Shown here in pieces: positions 62,826-64,000 of a stretch of 64,000 bases of DNA. Location of the stretch: contig CAVQHI010000004.1 of assembly GCA_963712305.1 (NCBI GenBank), forward strand, positions 1 through 64,000, given 5' to 3'. The notes under the pieces were generated by a model. It ran no database searches, was not told the origin of the DNA, and saw nothing but the letters and a program-made list of their open reading frames with translations. Source of the DNA: DATFNI01 sp963712305 (GTDB taxonomy: Bacteria; Bacteroidota; Rhodothermia; Balneolales; DATFMH01). The translations under genes and the position numbers were made by a program. Position 1 is the first letter of the stretch. Each line of letters starts with the position of its first letter.

Positions 62826-63016
62826 AGCTTAAATTTTTGTTTAGAAGAAACGGCTCACATATAAGTTCCATTGAAATTAGCTATAGCTATAAAATGACAA
62901 ATGGTTTGTAACAAATCGGCTTTTTTTTGTCTCTTATAAAGACGAAACCTTTTTCGATTATCTGTTCTCAAAAGGCTTCATCACAAAAAACCATTCATCT
63001 TAAAAAGGAGGCTGTG

Positions 63017-64000
63017 ATGAAACGAATGACTCTTCATCTCGTATTTCTTTCAGGTATGATACTGGCCCTTTTTATAATGGGCTGTGATAACAATAAAGGC
63101 TTGGTTCAAAATACCCCCCCCCTATAAAAGATCAAGCATCTTCTTCCGCGGAATTATTGATACCGGCTGTTCCGGATTCCGATTTGATTCCGAATCAGTA
63201 TATCGTGATTCTGAAGGACAGATTTGGCGGTAGAATGAATTCAACCATTGCCCAGGCAGCAGGACAGCAGATCGATTCTGTTTTGAATAATGTGGGGATA
63301 TCAAACAACTCAGTCCGTTCGAAGTATCAATATGCTCTGCACGGTTTTGCCGCACATTTGACCTCTGAGCAGATAAAAAGGCTACAACAAAGTCCCATTG
63401 TGGATCATATAAGCCAGGATTACCGTTTCAAGGGTATAAGTAACTCCGGAGTTAAAGTCATAAAGACAACTTCCTCTGCTCAAACAGATCCATGGGGGAT
63501 ATACCGTGTTGGTGGACCTTTCAATGGCACGGGGAAGAAAGCCTGGATTATCGATACTGGAGTTGATCTGGATCATCCAGATCTGAATGTAGATGCTGCC
63601 AACAGTGTCTCCTTCGTGTCAGGCGAAAGCGTGGATGATCAAAATGGCCATGGTACTCATGTGGCAGGCATTATTGCAGCAAAAGACAACTCGATTGATG
63701 TTGTTGGTGTGGCTGCTGGTGCCACTGTGGTTGCACTTAAAGCTTGTGACAAAGATGGAAATTGTACAATTCAGAGCATACTAAACGCATTGGATTATGT
63801 TCCACAAAAAGCAAGTACTGCCGATGTAATTAATATGAGCATTGGGATTTATCCAGCAGATACGGATGTTGATAATGCTGTAATCAATGATGCAAATAAT
63901 GGACTTCGTTTTACCATAGCTGCAGCTAATCACACATATGGTCAAAGTCCGGATGCAAATGACTGGTCGCCGTCACGTGTTAATAATGCGAATGTGTGGA
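63017..64000 (+). CDS. S8 (subtilisin-like) serine protease, frame broken at a C9 run, cut by window edge
   Basis: AAGGAGG precedes the ATG at 63017. A lipoprotein-type signal follows (LALFIMGCDNN), then a run of nine C (63114-63122) leads to a TAA at 63125-63127. In the next frame the protease continues: an I9 inhibitor propeptide (IPNQYIVILKDRFGG ... LHGFAAHLTSEQI), catalytic Asp (AWIIDTGVDLDHPDL) and His (NGHGTHVAGIIAA). The catalytic Ser lies beyond the window. Ten or seven C would restore the frame. Confidence 0.85.
63114..63122 (+). repeat. C9 homopolymer in the protease gene
   Basis: Nine C in the first codons after the signal peptide; a tract this long slips in replication and is prone to read errors. 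Confidence 0.85.

Overview
The window looks like a chromosomal piece of a Balneolota/Rhodothermota-type bacterium in the wider Bacteroidota/FCB group. Several signs point there, all as inference: HU-like proteins fused to or paired with a SPOR protein; a DUF4295 gene behind rpmB and rpmG; a ribosomal protein S16 with a very long acidic/basic tail; a bacterial comB; Mrp without its CxxC; and promoters with a TATATTTG box of the Bacteroidota type (seen before tRNA-Asp, mnmG and rpmB). No taxonomic marker was searched.

Left part (1-26500), core genes. A minus-strand envelope operon encodes an outer-membrane barrel, two HU-like proteins (one anchored in the membrane with a SPOR domain), ExbB, ExbD and a TonB cut by the window edge. 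Then come a flippase-like membrane protein, a LolA-like protein and FtsK; comB and gcvT; a cupin; mrp with a frameshift; the rplS-trmD-rimM-rpsP-ffh operon; fabI; ruvC-ruvA; a PhoB/PhoR-like two-component pair; mannose-1-phosphate guanylyltransferase; a metallo-beta-lactamase-fold hydrolase with two small partners; a glutathione peroxidase gene with two stop mutations; and apaG.

Middle part (26566-49031), a 22.5-kb integrated island in tRNA-Asp. The last 18 bases of the tRNA plus one flanking base are repeated directly at 49013-49031, and the likely original terminator of the tRNA sits just beyond the right copy. The island holds a decayed tyrosine integrase at the right end, a second recombinase fragment and AbiE toxin-antitoxin remnants at the left end, and a type III-A CRISPR-Cas system on the minus strand: cas6, cas10, csm2, csm3, csm4, csm5. 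Four further genes follow, three of them clear or likely cyclic-oligoadenylate-responsive proteins (Card1/Can2-like nuclease, CARF-HEPN RNase, Csm6/ring-nuclease family) and one small unknown. The adaptation genes (cas4 with an internal stop, cas1 with a questionable N-terminus, cas2) and a 14-repeat array lie about 4 kb away, behind a partly decayed block of vWA and membrane-protein genes. The array has spacers of 17 to 48 bases, an abnormal spread. The interference and signalling genes are open while much of the rest of the island is broken, which suggests that CRISPR immunity is what is being kept.

Right part (49032-64000), core genes. mnmG and rsmG carry two perfect parS sites at their junction. 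Then follow a WYL regulator; gyrA and gyrB; the rpmB-rpmG-DUF4295 operon; yqeY, cvpA and tyrS; a MarR regulator with a 30-base palindromic operator and a DoxX gene; a BNR-repeat lipoprotein interrupted by an in-frame TGA; and a subtilisin-like protease whose start is out of frame across a run of nine C, cut by the window edge.

Interruptions in otherwise well-kept genes (mrp, glutathione peroxidase, cas4, the BNR protein, the subtilase) are frequent. Some may be assembly errors; read-level checks would settle this.
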